Part shown: one piece after another, positions 10,520 to 22,303 of the stretch | Layout: every line of letters starts with the position of its first letter | Numbering within the stretch: the stretch's first letter is position 1 | Assembly: GCA_030762935.1 (NCBI GenBank) | Contig: CM060883.1 | Span: forward strand, 33,751,501-33,815,500 | Direction: 5' to 3' | DNA length: 64,000 nucleotides | Source: Hymenopus coronatus | Taxonomy: Eukaryota > Arthropoda > Insecta > Mantodea > Hymenopodidae | Program-made: the position numbers and the translations under genes | The notes under the pieces: generated by a model | The model's input: the letters and a program-made list of their open reading frames with translations, nothing else | What the model was told of the DNA's origin: nothing | The model's database searches: none

Positions 10520-11257
10520 TATATTGCAGACGAAAGAGGGTTTTCGTCATAATGAGCAAGACACGTGTGTTGTAACCATTAGAACTGTGCTAAATAACGA
10601 TAATCTTAGTTGTAGAGTCACTTTACGGCAGCATGTTTTTGACAATGACAGGGCTAAATTGACGGATGGGACACCTAGCGTCTTGACATCTTCTAACAGA
10701 TCTCTTATGCTAACACTCCCGGGAGGAACGGATGAGGTGAAGGAACCGTAGGAGACTAATGAACCGCAGGCCGGCACAGGCGATAGAGACTTGTAGAGTT
10801 CCCTAATAGCTCCGACTTGATCATGTCACTCTATGACATCCCTCTAGTGGGGCTGTGTAACACGAACCTGCAGTGGAGGTCAAAACGTTTTTCTCTGACA
10901 GGGCCGACAAGAAGCTCTAAATCGCAAGTCTCCGCACCAACTGACTGAACTGCGGCCCCGTAATTAACATGAAATAATGAACAAGAAATGAAGTGAGGTG
11001 AAATGATGGAAAAGAAAATCGTGGTATAATACCCACCCGAGCATCTGCCTTGGCGACGGTAGAAACCCGAACCTTCCAAATTCGGGCCACAGCCGATGAA
11101 CCTTGAGACGTCCTGTTCGATCACCATATGACCAACTAAGGCCTAATTAAATGATTTTAGTTGACTATTTGACTTCATAAATCCTATTTCATTTCTCTCC
11201 ATTTCAGAATGTGTGCCGATCGAAAAGAAACGAGTGAACAATAGTGCGAAGCTGACT
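10520..11257. other. Unassigned DNA with a GC-richer block
   Basis: No gene recognised. 10840-11120 is GC-richer, with a 98-codon minus-strand frame (10831-11127) and a CCGCAGTTCAGTCAGTTGG motif near 10945 on the minus strand that vaguely resembles a tRNA A box. No B box or cloverleaf is seen. Confidence 0.4.
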
Positions 11258-11455
11258 GCCTCCGTGGTCAGCGAGCTGACTTCTCACCCGGGGGTCCCTA
11301 TCCCCACAGAGTCTGGAAGTATGAATGTGAGAGTGAATAAGTGTGAGTTTAATGATATAAAATGATTAACCTAAACCTAGGAATATGAATTGTTTTAGAA
11401 GTCATAGCCCCCCGATATGACAATTGAAGTTAAAGGGGTTAATACAAATGAAACC
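11258..11455 (+). repeat. SINE-D copy, head damaged
   Basis: It shares GTGGTCAGCGAGCTGACTTC, CACAGAGTCTGGAAGTATGA and the tail ATTGAAGTTAAAGGGG...ACAAATGAAAC with the copy at 30615. The B box (GGTTCGATTCCC in the family) has been lost by deletion, so it cannot be an active pol III template. Confidence 0.7.
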
Positions 11456-11463
11456 AAAAAAAT

Positions 11464-12340
11464 TCTGATGTGTTCCATTCACATGACTTTCTCTACATCT
11501 TTACAACAAATTATTGCTAGAGAGCTTACGCTTCTATTTACTTCATGCTAATCGAGAAAAAATTGCAGAAATAGCCTTATTACTTGCTTCCTTGTAAGTA
11601 GAAACGAAATAAGGGAGCACCACACGTTAAAGTGATAGTCAAAAGCTGGTTGCTCTATTACTGAAGTTCCTTTGTTCGTATGGACAGGAGTTGACAAATT
11701 CCTGTATGAAAAAAGTATAAGTTTCTTAAAGCTGAAACGAATAACAAGAAATATATAAAAAACGATCAACTCCATAAAAAATATATATATATATATATAT
11801 AACATAAATTGAGTGTTTTATCGTGATCTACATTTCTGGTGTAGTAAGTTTTTTTCTATCTCTTACGGTTACCAATTATGAAAAATTCAGTAAAAATCAT
11901 CCAGAATAAAGAAGTCTTTTGAGGCTATTCCTAGAAAATTCAAGATATACAATTTATTTGTCAAGTAAATATCTTAAATATAAGAGATTTTAATCAAACT
12001 CGTTTGGGCAATTTTTAAGAAAATTTTTTAAGAAATTTTTTCCGTGGGGGTAGTTGGGGTTGGGGGATTTTCTTGAGAATCTTCGCGTCGCATCCTTGGA
12101 AGATACCAAACTTAAATACTAAGTTTGGTTTTAAACAGTCTTTTCGTTTTTGAGCTATGCTGCCCACAGGCACACACACACAGAGACAGACACACACGCG
12201 GACATTTTTCTAAAAATGCTATTTTTGGATTAAGGGGGTCTCAAAAGATATATTTGCGGTGAAATCTCGGTATCGAATTTTTGGGTGCCATACACTACCT
12301 TCTCAATACACTATGTACATAGTACGTGTAGAGAAAGTAA
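11464..12340 (+). mobile_element. HLE-1 copy, full length
   Basis: A clear complete copy: TCTGATGTGTTCCATTCAC start, ACTTTCTCTACAT at 11485, interior GTTGGGGTTGGGGGATTTTC, a GCACACACACACAG tract, and the hairpin CACTATGTACATAGTACG followed by GTAGAGAAAGTAA. It holds an (AT)n run at 11781-11800. It begins just after the SINE-D tail. Confidence 0.85.
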
Positions 12341-12545
12341 TAAAATAGTGAGAAGTGCGGAGGAAAAACAAAACAAAAACCACTTATGCGGACTAGCTCC
12401 CAAATAAATCATATCGAGCTACCCCGCAAGAGGAGGCCCTAGAAGTTGGCACACATCAGCTATTCATTCAAACGATATTTGGACCGTGGCATAGAAGTAT
12501 CTATGCTGATATTTTCCTGAGACTAATACCATTACGAGAATACGA

Positions 12546-13182
12546 GAACCATCCAGAAAATAACAAACGATTTGGCATATCTAAATAATGTTAAAAAATA
12601 TCAACATAAAACGTTATTTACAAAGTTGCAATACCTTACTCTATTTCTCGACGTATTTACCATTGCTATCAAGGTATTTTATCAAGTGGTACCGATTTTT
12701 CAATGCAGATGTGATACTTTTCAACAGCTAAAATCGGAGCCGAGATGCCACTGCCACTTTGAGGTCTTTATGGATGGGGAAACCTTTTCCATCCAAAATG
12801 TCATATGCGTGTTCAAAGTGAAACACTGGTTTTTCTGAATTATTTTATCAACATTTATGAACTTCCATTTTGGTCTTTGTCGCGCACACTGGTTCTTCCT
12901 TGATTATTCGTAAACAATGCGCCATTTCTTTTATCACCATACTATTGCGTTATTTGCGAATAACATTTGATTGGCCGAACATTTTGGGCGTTCCAAAAAA
13001 CGAATACGTTCTTCGGCGGTAGAAAAGAATAACATCAACAGTAAAAACAAATGATATCACGTGACAATAAATGTCTTGATGGAATGGAGATTACGTTGAG
13101 AAATAGAGTAAGTTTTATGTTTATATCTTTCTTGTTTTTAGCTATGCCAAATCGTTTGTTACTTTCTAGATGATCCTCGTGT
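12546..13182. repeat. Long inverted repeat (arms about 110 bp)
   Basis: The left arm (12546-12660) and right arm (13083-13182) are reverse complements with moderate divergence. Shared blocks include TAACAAACGATTTGGCAT, AACATAAAAC and TACTCTATTTCTCGACGTA. The roughly 420-bp spacer has no recognisable protein. This looks like a deleted inverted-repeat DNA transposon or a foldback. I see no clean target duplication. Confidence 0.6.
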
Positions 13183-13790
13183 TTAAACGGTATTGATTGG
13201 AACAACGGATTGGAATAAAAAATTTCCAAATATGGGTTGCGGGTTCTTAAAAACATCTCGCTGAGTAATTGTTCCTAATTTTGACAAGTGGCAATTTTTC
13301 TTGTTTATCTTCTTTAATAAGTAATGTATTACGTAGAGCATTAAAAACAGTTGTTGAGAAAAGTTGCCTCAAATGTTATCTTCCAGAGAAGTTTTTGTCC
13401 AATGTCACTGAAGATTTTAGCCTGAGAATTTAACAGCCTGTTTGGTGTGGTGTCCACGACCTCTCTCACTATCAACCCACTCAGTACGATAATCGCCTAC
13501 ACCACATTGCGCTCTGTGGTTATCTGCTTATGTAGTATGTACGAGAGAGCCTCTAGGACGCGATAACATCTGCCATGCCACATATGGATTACGCTCGTCC
13601 ACATCTACCCAAAGGAAAACGTGCGCAAGTGGCATTGACAGGTCGGTGTGTAAAACAAAATGTGTAGCACAACATCCCAAACGTTCACCTTTTACTGGAC
13701 GTTTAAAGCAAACATCATATCCTTTTCCTCTTCTTCCTCATTATCATCATTGCCGCAGAAAAGTTCTTCTATATGTCACAAAAATATATA
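13183..13790. other. Unassigned DNA
   Basis: No gene or shared repeat recognised. Confidence 0.5.
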
Positions 13791-13795
13791 AATAA

Positions 13796-14546
13796 ATTAC
13801 TATTAACATTTCTGTACCAAACCGTTATTACAAAAGCGTATTCTTCTATCTACTTCATGATAATCAATATTGCCAGAAATTGTCTTATTACTTAGTTTTT
13901 GTAAGTAGAAGGGAATTAAGGAAATACACTAGGATAAAGCAATTGTCAAATATTCTAAAAGCCGGTCGCTATGTGCTTGACTGAAATTCGGTTCCCTTTC
14001 CATGACCAGAAATAAAATAAATGAAAAATGAATAATGACTTTCTATTTAAGAAAACATTAACTATTCTAAAATTGAAAGAATAACATGGAATATCTCGGA
14101 AATCGTGAAATGTATAAATGAATGCGTATGCCATATGATTAACGAGATCTACATTTTTATATAGTAAGGTTTTGTCTATCTCTTACAGTTTATCAGTTAT
14201 GAAAAAACATCCAGAATGAAGAGTTGTTCAGAGGCTATTCCCAGAAACTTCAAGATATACATTTTATTTTTCACGTAAATATCTTTAATATACCGTAGTT
14301 TAATCAAATATTTTTTCTTATAAATGGTAGCTTTGGGCAGGGAGGTTTTCTTAAAAATTCGTGTTGCATCCTTGAAATATACTGAACTTAAATGTCAATC
14401 TTGGTATCCTTTTCACGGACTCATATACGTATCTTCTTATAAAAATAATTTTTCCATACACGATACCTTAACACACGTATTTCCAGAGAAATCTGGAACT
14501 TTTGGGTGGAAACTAACTCTATATATGTAATATGTAGAACGTAGAT
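13796..14546 (+). mobile_element. HLE-1 copy, old and eroded
   Basis: The order of blocks matches HLE-1: TCTACTTCATGATAATC, TTATTACTTAG, CAGAGGCTATTCCCAGAAAC, CAAGATATACATTTTATT, TTGGGCAGGGAGGTTTTC, ending TATATATGTAATATGTAG and CGTAGATAAAAAG. The terminal hairpin and the (AC)n tract are lost. Confidence 0.65.
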
Positions 14547-15839
14547 AAAAAGTTCTCTCATTTTAAAGCTTCGAAGAAAAAGAATACTTTTGGGCATGCC
14601 TCAACTTTGATTCGTTGTAGCTAGTATGCTGGACTTCCTGCTACTTAGCTTCTTTTACTCGCATTCTTAATATTTTCTCACAGTGTTCGTTCACACGGTT
14701 GAAAACATGATTTGAATTGATTGTGCTTTGGTTCTCTATAAAGTTTGTGTAATCCATTTATATGCAATGCAGAAAGACAGTCATAATGGGTGTACAACAA
14801 AACTCGCTTCAAATTTAATTTAAAACTTTTGTCTGTTGAATAGTTATTGTTCACATAAATTTGTGCACTCTATATTGTGAATGAATATTTTCTGAGATTT
14901 AAAAGATATTCCTCAATTGATACTACAGAAGAAATACATAAACAAACTGAAATACATTATGGTGACAAATTTTTATGCAAATGAATCAGATTGAGGATAA
15001 ATTTTGGCTAGGTAGAACGTAAAAGGTTGTTACTATACCTAAGACTTTTCGCAAATGCTAATTAAAATGTAGTAGAACTTGTTAATTGTGAAGTATGTTT
15101 TTAAAGCTATCATGTTTATGATTATAAAGGTATTAAATCGCTCACTTGAAAGAAGGTTTTCCAGGGAAGAAAAATGACTTTCACCAATGTACTTTTGACT
15201 TTAGGGTCGGATAAATCATGAGTGGAATGTCTTTTCGATCATAAGATTCCTGATGTGCGGCCGAGTTTGTAATAGAATTGGAATGCCTGGGGTTATAGGA
15301 ACATCTTCGAATTTGGGGAATTTTTGATACTGTAAGCTTTTGTAAGTCACTGCTATTACCAGTTTACATAGGGCTCTAATGTGAATAATTGATTATTATA
15401 CACAAATATCGTTTGATAGAATTAGTGTAATTATTCACCTCTGCGCTCGCTGGATTTATATCGCATCAATTATCATTAGAAATAATTTATAACAAACTCA
15501 CTGTGGGCCCACCAGCAACTTTAATCCATTGAGAGTTTTTGTGGACTTTCTGCCTTAAAATTGTGTTACATCTTAATGTATGACATTATCATAAGAGTAC
15601 TCATAGATATGAGCCATAACATTATAACTTTTCTTTTGTCCAAAATACTTTGAATCTTTAGCTTCAAATACAGGCTATTTTCACATTAACAGTTTAAATG
15701 CCCATGAACACACTACCTAATAGTCAAAGCTTTACAACCTGAAATTTATTTACTTTTATACCTTATGTGCTTTTTATTAGAAATATTATAACAAGGGTCT
15801 TTATTGGCTCAACAATCAGTTACAAATACATAACTGATA
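14547..15839. other. Unassigned AT-rich DNA
   Basis: About 1.3 kb with no open frame of note, no shared repeat and no RNA gene seen. Confidence 0.5.
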
Positions 15840-16143
15840 TCTCCCTGCATTATCGCCCTCCGTGGTGTAATGGTTACGATGCTAGCGCGGGTTCAAACCC
15901 GGCGGAGGACGATGGATTTTTTCGGGTGTAAAAATCCTTAGCGTGGCTTCCTTCGGAAGGGAAGTAAAGCCGTTGGTCCTGTGTCGTAGATTTACGGTAC
16001 GTAAAAGAACCTCAAGCCTGACAAGAGAGGCCTCTGAGCAAAATTAAGCGGTCTTTCACGCCCAATATAGAATGGGACGCTGAGAACCAGAGCAGTTAAA
16101 GAGCGTCCATAAATAACACGCCATTTCCATTTCTCCCTGCATT
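15840..16143 (+). repeat. SINE-A with exact 12-bp target duplication
   Basis: The element occupies 15852-16131 and is flanked by TCTCCCTGCATT on both sides (15840-15851 and 16132-16143). The tRNA-like head has an A box (GTGGTGTAATGGTTACG) and a B box (GCGGGTTCAAACCCGG). The anticodon region is shortened compared with 54228. The body has the hairpin CTTCCTTCGGAAGGGAAG and ends TAACACGCCATTTCCATT. The 12-bp duplication is typical of LINE-machinery retroposition. Confidence 0.9.
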
Positions 16144-16209
16144 GATTCACTGCTGCATATAATTCACTCGACGTTTCGAAACGTAAACACTTTACAGTGC
16201 ACGCCATCT

Positions 16210-16545
16210 TTGACTCGCACGCCACTGCCCTCTAACGCTCCAATCATTCACAACTCAGTACAACACAACCCAATGCCCACTGCAATTCTTCCTCCATTTC
16301 TAACCAGAAAATGACAACCCAGAGCTACGTAGAAGTCGACCATTCTAGAAGGACCGAGAGTCGCGTTTCAAAAGGTTCCGGTTACAGCCGCGGCGCACTT
16401 CCTGGACTTGTTTACGCAAGGTTTTGTTTCCCAAGATCTCCAACTGCGATGTCTCACATTCCAGTTCCACTGTTGCATACCAGAGCAAACGCGAGAGAGG
16501 CTCACTCACGGACGGCATTGTCGCAATATATTTTTGTTGTAGAAA
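16210..16545 (+). repeat. Direct repeat copy 1 (about 335 bp)
   Basis: Shares ACAACACAACCCA, CCACTGCAATTC and especially CCAACTGCGATGTCTCACAT followed by TCCAG with a second copy at 17379-17715. Both are GC-richer than their surroundings. It may be one end of a two-LTR-like element or a dispersed repeat that landed twice. No coding frame. Confidence 0.55.
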
Positions 16546-16967
16546 AGAGAGATTACTGTATAGATAAGTAAATACTTATTGGGTATTTTAGTTTGGTTCC
16601 AATGTTTAAATTAAGCCACATGGGAAATAACTTTCAAATTTTTACATTTTTGTATGGATTATTCGGAAAAAATTACTTTGTTGCAAATAGGAATAACAAA
16701 GTTCATTCAAATTGGATACATACTTTTCAAATATATATAAATTATTTCATAAATTTTATTATGTAAATATATTCCACAGTCAAAATGTTCCACGTTCAAT
16801 ATTTATTATTATGATATTCAAAATGCAGTATTTATTATTACCATAATTGTAACTTCAGTAAGCGAATAGAAATATCATTTCGGTTGAATGTGTACTAGGG
16901 TTACAAGAAGATTAATTGCTTTATTATTCTCATTTAATTACAAGCATTTGTTTCTTTAATTGTTCTT
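16546..16967. other. Unassigned AT-rich spacer
   Basis: Very AT-rich with no recognisable feature. Confidence 0.45.
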
Positions 16968-17345
16968 TTTTTCACACAAGCCTGTGTAGGACAGGAGTTG
17001 GATAGATAGAGTCAGACTGAAAACTTCTATGCCATAGTCGAGATCTGAACCACAGATCTCCCTGTCTTTAGTCGGTTGCTCTTCCACTGAGCTACCATGG
17101 CAACATACTGGCAAAGCATTGAATTTCTCAACAGACCCGCATGTTTCCCAGTAAACCACATGGTGCTCTCAAATTATTTTAAGATGACAGCCCCAATGAC
17201 GACTGACAATGTTGCATTTACTTTAAGACCCAGGATTCATTCTATAGCCAACTATTATGATCAAGGATATTGGTTTAATTGTTTTTTTTTCTCCACACAA
17301 GCCGTGTGTAGGATAGGAGTTGGATAAGTAGAGTCAGGCTGAAGT
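16968..17345 (-). repeat. SINE-B (tRNA-like unit with terminal direct repeats)
   Basis: On the minus strand the tRNA-like core reads GCCATGGTAGCTCAGTGG ... GGTTCAGATCTCG ... CTATGGCA, with acceptor-like ends that pair, plus A and B boxes. The block CACACAAGCCTGTGTAGG...GGAGTTGGATAGATAGAG is present at 16972-17022 and again at 17288-17340, so the unit is bounded by direct repeats of about 50 bp. The segment between core and outer repeat includes CACATGGTGCTCTCAAATTA. Confidence 0.8.
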
Positions 17346-17378
17346 ACTTGTTGACAGTTTATGGCTGCACGCTTTCCG

Positions 17379-17715
17379 TGACTCGCGCAGTACTCCAGTC
17401 ACCCACAATTCAGTACAAATCACAACACAACCCACTGCAATTCCTCCTCCTTTTTATAGCGATAAAATGACGTCACAGTCTTTCTGGAAACTTCTCGAAG
17501 ATACTACAAACCGAAGTTGAGAGAAACATCTCGAATATCGAGAAAGACTCATGATGTTGATATGTCAGGTTCCGAAGTCTCCTGCTTTGTCGCACCGTTT
17601 TTTATGCATCCAACTGCGATGTCTCACATTCCAGCTCCACTGCCGCATACCACACCGAACATGAGAAGGGTAATACATACTGACAACATTGTAACAATAT
17701 ATGCTGGTGTTGCAT
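17379..17715 (+). repeat. Direct repeat copy 2, with a consensus CRE
   Basis: Second copy of the 16210 repeat. Unlike copy 1 it contains a consensus cAMP-response-type palindrome, TGACGTCA, at 17468-17475, after TTTTTATAGCGATAAAA. Copy 1 reads AAAATGACAACCC at the same place, so the site was gained or lost by small changes. Confidence 0.55.
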
Positions 17716-17839
17716 CATCCAATCTGCTCCTGAGGACTGTTAATATATTCATTAAGGTACCTCTTCTAAGAGAGATTTTGCAATGAATTTATTACCTTGT
17801 CTGAAACTGACAAACCTCACTGTTATCATCACTTATAGA

Positions 17840-18400
17840 AAACAAAACCGGACTTGTTGGCCGTCGTCCACTGGGCTTCACCCCTTGTTCCCTAGACGTT
17901 TCGCTTGCGTCTGCGGCAAGCATCTTCAATGGCGTGAACATCTCCGTGGCCTCTCAGTAGCGACTGGTACGTTGTCTGGAGCGGTCGGCTTGTATACTGT
18001 GGGAGGTACCGCCCTCGCATGACCTGATTGGTCCGGATTGCGGTCCCCTGCGTTCGTGATGTGTCTGATTGGTGCACGTGTTTTCTTGTTTGATCTGTTC
18101 TGTAAGGCTGGGTGCCAAGTTTTATTTAATCTGAATGTTTCTTCTTTTCTATTGACATTGTTGGAATGTTTATAGATCTCGATAGCTTCACGGTGCAAAC
18201 GTGTGTAGTAATGAGTAGTAGAGGAGAGGATGTCAGCTTCGTCGTAACGGATCACATGTTCCCCCCTCTGCTTCTAGATCATGCACTGTTGTTAATTGAA
18301 CTCAGGAGTAGGCTTTTCTCTTTCTCCATTTGGGAATTAGCATTTCAAGAATGTGCTCGAAAGCACTTATAGTATTCAATTCCTCTGCTTACAGAGGAAC
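17840..18400 (-). pseudogene. Penelope-like element, GIY-YIG endonuclease remnant
   Basis: On the minus strand, reading down from about 18400, the peptide resembles the extreme C-terminus of Penelope-like retroelements: FEHILEMLIPKWRKRKAYS and a VHDLEAEG segment, then REAIEIYKHSNNVNRKEE and LNKTWHPAL (18120-18205). The REA-I-I-KH-NN-NR string is characteristic of the GIY-YIG endonuclease end in this class. In-frame stops and a frame change upstream mark it as dead. The downstream sequence AAGATGCTTGCCGCAGACG...CGAAACGTCT is also typical of these elements. Reverse transcriptase is absent, so the copy is strongly 5' truncated. Confidence 0.7.
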
Positions 18401-19985
18401 ATTGTTGCTGGAACAACACTGAAGAGAGGGTTTGGTTTCTTGAACGCTTGTGGAAGTACGGATGAACGTTCTACTTAACCAATATCAATCACCCGCGTGT
18501 TTATAAGAACCGAGGCGCTGTTTTTAATGCCAAGTTGAAAATGAGCATCTCCCCTTCCCAGCAAATTTCACTTCGCTACACTTCCTTTCCCATCTCCTTG
18601 ACATTGTTGTTCACGAAGGAAGTTGTCAGGAGTTATGAATGGTTCGGCGGATCCCCTGCATTGTTTTCACAGCGCCAGCTGAGAGGGGAATTCCTTGTCG
18701 TGAAGTTGGTAACACTTTGTGACATAAGCTATTCATTCTCGTCAAGAGTTGAGCAAAACTAGCAGGCACGTCTTTGGAACAGAAATTTCTCCATCGCGGA
18801 GCCAACTTAAAAGACCAAAGTTCTTTTTCTTCTGGTACTCACGCTTCATGACCTGTCAAGCCTTTTTAACTGACTTAACGGATGTATCATTCATATTATA
18901 AGAACAAATAACGTTCTTTATTATTATTAAAACACAGCATTAAAGTTCTTTTGTTTTTGGATGTTTTTTTTTTTTTAATTTTTGACAAGAAAGATAGGCC
19001 ACAAAAAGCAATATATCACTTGAATCCACGTAGGCATGCATTCTAAATATTATAATTTAGAAATAATTAAAGTTGAATATTATTGGTAGTTTAAGATACC
19101 CTACATAACTCAGAAACATTACTATGTAAATATTTATTGCATATTTTATTTATGCATGGAAAATGTCTAAATCGGAATTTTTAGTTCTTTATGTAATCCT
19201 CATAAAACAGAAACAATTATGGCAAAATCTAGGTTAAATCAGAAACAGTATGGAGAGTTATTTTTATTGAACAGAAACCCAAAAGGAAGCATAGTTATGT
19301 TATAAATTGTAGTCAGAATAATTGTATGTATACATTTGTAAGTGAACTTGTATACATACGCCAAAAGTATTCATAAGATCAGACAAAATAAATGAGCTTT
19401 CATTATGTAAGAGATGCAATTTTATTTATTACCATAGTAACATAACTTTTTAAAATTTATTGAACTTACGAAAATCCACGAAAAGAGTAAAGTACCGTTG
19501 GGTAGTGTGATTTAAAATTGACGCTACATTGAATTACGCCGCAAAGGATAATTATATGACAAAATATGTATATAATTAATATGTGTACATTGTAATTCTA
19601 CAACATATGGAATGATATTCACGTAAGTAATGGAGAAAGTGTAAAATTCAATTGAAATCTTGCTTTAAACTGTGGTAAAACCATTTTGCGTTCGCGTGAA
19701 AGAGAAACGAAATAAATATATTTGAAAAGAAATCTGACCATATAACTTCAGTAGATTGGATACCTTTTTACTCTACGCCCTTTTGAAACCTCTTGCGGTA
19801 CAAATAAATCAAAATCTTCATACAGTTAGCCGAGGTATTATCACAACGTACTCAACTGTAAACTCTGAAATAAACGTATTGTTGAAGCAGACGGAGCGAG
19901 GCAACTTTACCGCCAACGACAGGTAAGCCAACAGCGGAAAGAACCTATAGTCATACCAATCGCTGCATAACCCTACAGCTGCAAA
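18401..19985. other. Unassigned AT-rich DNA
   Basis: About 1.6 kb without a shared repeat or convincing coding frame. A 75-codon frame at 18535-18762 resembles nothing I know. Confidence 0.5.
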
Positions 19986-19989
19986 TCAA

Positions 19990-20294
19990 ATTACGATATG
20001 ACTTTATCTAGGACAAAAACAAAGGCAATGTCATTCCGGGGAAAATATCCAATAAGTAAAATAGTATTAAAGAAACTGGAACAAGCTTCTCATTTCCAAT
20101 ACCTCGGCTGCTATGTAACTTAGACCAAGACCAAGATAAAAACAAAAAATACAAAAATTCCAAGCAGTCTGCGGACCTATCAAACGAACCTTTAAGCATA
20201 AGGCAAGGAAAGAAGCACAGATAACATTCCATAAAGTTATGGCAGAACCAGTGATATGTTATGGGAGTGAAGCATGGACTGTGAAGAACAAAGA
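19990..20294 (+). pseudogene. LINE reverse transcriptase remnant, 5' piece
   Basis: Read with frameshifts, this encodes the region after the YADD motif of a non-LTR retrotransposon: TKTKAMSFRGKYPISKIVL, the HFQYLGCYVT block, then KVMAEPVICYGSEAWTVKNK near 20235-20294. The YLG and YGSEAWT motifs are family hallmarks. The reading is interrupted by SINE-B and resumes at 20642. The LINE is fragmentary and inactive. Confidence 0.75.
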
Positions 20295-20649
20295 TAAGAC
20301 TATTTCTGACTCTACCTATCCAACTCCTGTCCTACACACGGTTTACATGAGAAAACATTTAAATTATCACAATTGTCCATAATAGTTGGCTATACTATGA
20401 ATTCTGGGTCTTAAAGTACTTACAAATAATTTGAGATCACCGTGTGGTTTGCCGGCAAACATGTGAGTCAGTCGAGAAATCAATGCCGCACCGGCATGTT
20501 GCCATATTAGCTCAATGGTAGAGCAACCGGCCGGGAGATCCGTGGTTCAAATGCCGGCTATGGCGTTGAGTTTTTCAATTTGACTCTACCTACCCAACTT
20601 CTATCCTACACACGGATTCTGTGAGGAAACAATTCAATTATAACAAAGA
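20287..20649 (+). repeat. SINE-B inserted in LINE, with target duplication
   Basis: A complete 347-bp unit (20295-20641) lies between duplicated AACAAAGA (20287-20294 and 20642-20649). It starts with CTGACTCTACCTATCCAACT and ends with another copy of that block (near 20580-20620). Between them is the tRNA-like core CATATTAGCTCAATGGTAGAG ... GGTTCAAATGCCGGC. The anticodon arm is shortened. Because both direct repeats lie inside the duplicated target, the whole repeat-core-repeat unit moved as one element. Confidence 0.8.
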
Positions 20650-20930
20650 CTAGAGTAAGATCGAAGCAACTGAAATGACATTTTTACGATCAGTTGAGGG
20701 CTGTACGAGAGGTGAACATATTAGAAATTAGAGAAGAGCTGAAAGTAAAACCATTACTAGAAGAAATGGAAAACTACAGAAGAAAATGGAGAAAATGTCA
20801 GGAGAAAGAATACCTAAACAAACCTCTGGCTACAAACCTACAGGACGAAGATCAATAGGACGACTCCAAAAAAGATGGCTTCTACAAACATGGGACGGAA
20901 CAAATGCCAAAACCGGAGAAGGAAGATTAT
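20642..20930 (+). pseudogene. LINE remnant, C-terminal piece after SINE-B
   Basis: Continuation of the LINE split by SINE-B. It reads through small frameshifts as MTFLRSVEGCTRGEHIRN, then EELKVKPLLEEMENYRRKW, then RIPKQTSGYKPTGRRSIGRL and KRWLLQTW. The GRRSIGR-KRW end is the usual C-terminus of such LINE proteins. It runs into an (ATT/ACT)n microsatellite at about 20926-20976, probably the LINE tail. Confidence 0.75.
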
Positions 20931-20977
20931 TATTGTTGTTGATATTCTTATTATTATTACTACTACTACTATTATAA

Positions 20978-21245
20978 GTGTATGGCCAAGTGGTTAGACC
21001 GCACGCCTCTCACCGAAGTGCCTGTGGTCAATCTCAAGAGCCGCAAGTGGATTTGTGATGGACAAAGCAATATCTGGGAGGGTTTCTGAATTTCCCCCGC
21101 CATTCATTCCCACAATTGCTTCATCATCACCTTTCGCATCATTCATATCATTCACTTCCTCACTTTCATGAAGGCTTCTGACACTAGGCGCCTACATGTA
21201 AGTGCTTGGGGAGCAAGCGGGTGTAAGGGCAGGGTAAGCCACCTA
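20978..21245 (+). repeat. SINE-C-related element, diverged
   Basis: The head GTATGGCCAAGTGGTTAGAC matches the SINE-C A box, and the body has TGTGATGGACAAAGC and TTTCCCCCGCCATTCATTCC as in SINE-C. The B box is mutated (GTCAATCTCA), and the 3' part, with AGGCGCCTACATGTAAGTG, differs from SINE-C, so it is a distinct subfamily or a composite. Confidence 0.6.
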
Positions 21246-21278
21246 AGTTGTAGTTTTATTATTATAATAACACATTTT

Positions 21279-22146
21279 ATTACTTTCTGTAGCACATGCG
21301 TACAATGTATAATGTAGATAGAGAAGGTATTGCATTTCATCCAAAAATCGATACCGAGATTTCACCGAAAATATATGTTTTAAAGTTCCCTGAATCGGTG
21401 AAAAGCATCTTAGAAAACGTTCCATGTGTATGTCTGTGGACAGTATAACTTAAAAACGAAGACCAAACTTGGTATTTAAATTTAGCATCTTCTAAGGATG
21501 TAACTAGAAGACATTCTGGAAAATCCCTTATCCCAAACTACTCATTACATGGAAAAGTGTTCGAAAAAGTTGATTTTTTCAAAAATAGCTCTTACGATTT
21601 TGATTAAAATACACTTTATTAAAGATAGTTCATAACAAATAAAAAAAAAAGTACACATATTTTGAATTTTCAGAGAATTGACCTCTTCTGAAGATCTCTT
21701 CACACTGGATGAATTTTATATAACTAATGAACCGAAAGAGATAGACAAAAACTTATTACACAAGATTGTAAATGTTAAAACACACAATTTATGTCATACA
21801 CAATTTTTGTAGAATTAAGCATTTCCTGTTATTGGTTTCAAGTTTAAAACACTCAAACTTTTCTTAAATGGGAAGCCATCGTCCTTTTCATATCTCTCTT
21901 GTTTTTACAGCCATAGAACGAGAACCGGATTTCAATGACAATCGCATAGCAATAGCTTTTTTAAAAAGCGTGTTAGCTTTGTGTATTCCCCTATTTCCCT
22001 TCTACTTACAAGGAACTACGTAATAAGATCATTTCTGGTATTGTTTATCTTGATTAGCATTATGTAGATAAAGGCATGAACTTCTGTAAGTATAATTTGT
22101 TACCAGGGCAGATAGAGAAGGTCATGTGAATCAAATACATAAGATT
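21279..22146 (-). mobile_element. HLE-1 copy, full length, diverged
   Basis: Minus-strand copy from TACTTTCTGTAGCACATG to GAGAAGGTCATGTGAATCAA...CATAAGATTTT. The terminal hairpin is eroded and the microsatellite is reduced to GTGTATGTCTGTGG. Non-coding. Confidence 0.75.
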
Positions 22147-22240
22147 TTCTTCATATGCATTTCGAGTTTTTGTAAAATCCTTTCTCATTCTTCTATAAGT
22201 TGCATTAAACCGAATAATATTTCCTGTTAGGTATTTATCA

Positions 22241-22303
<63 letters not shown>

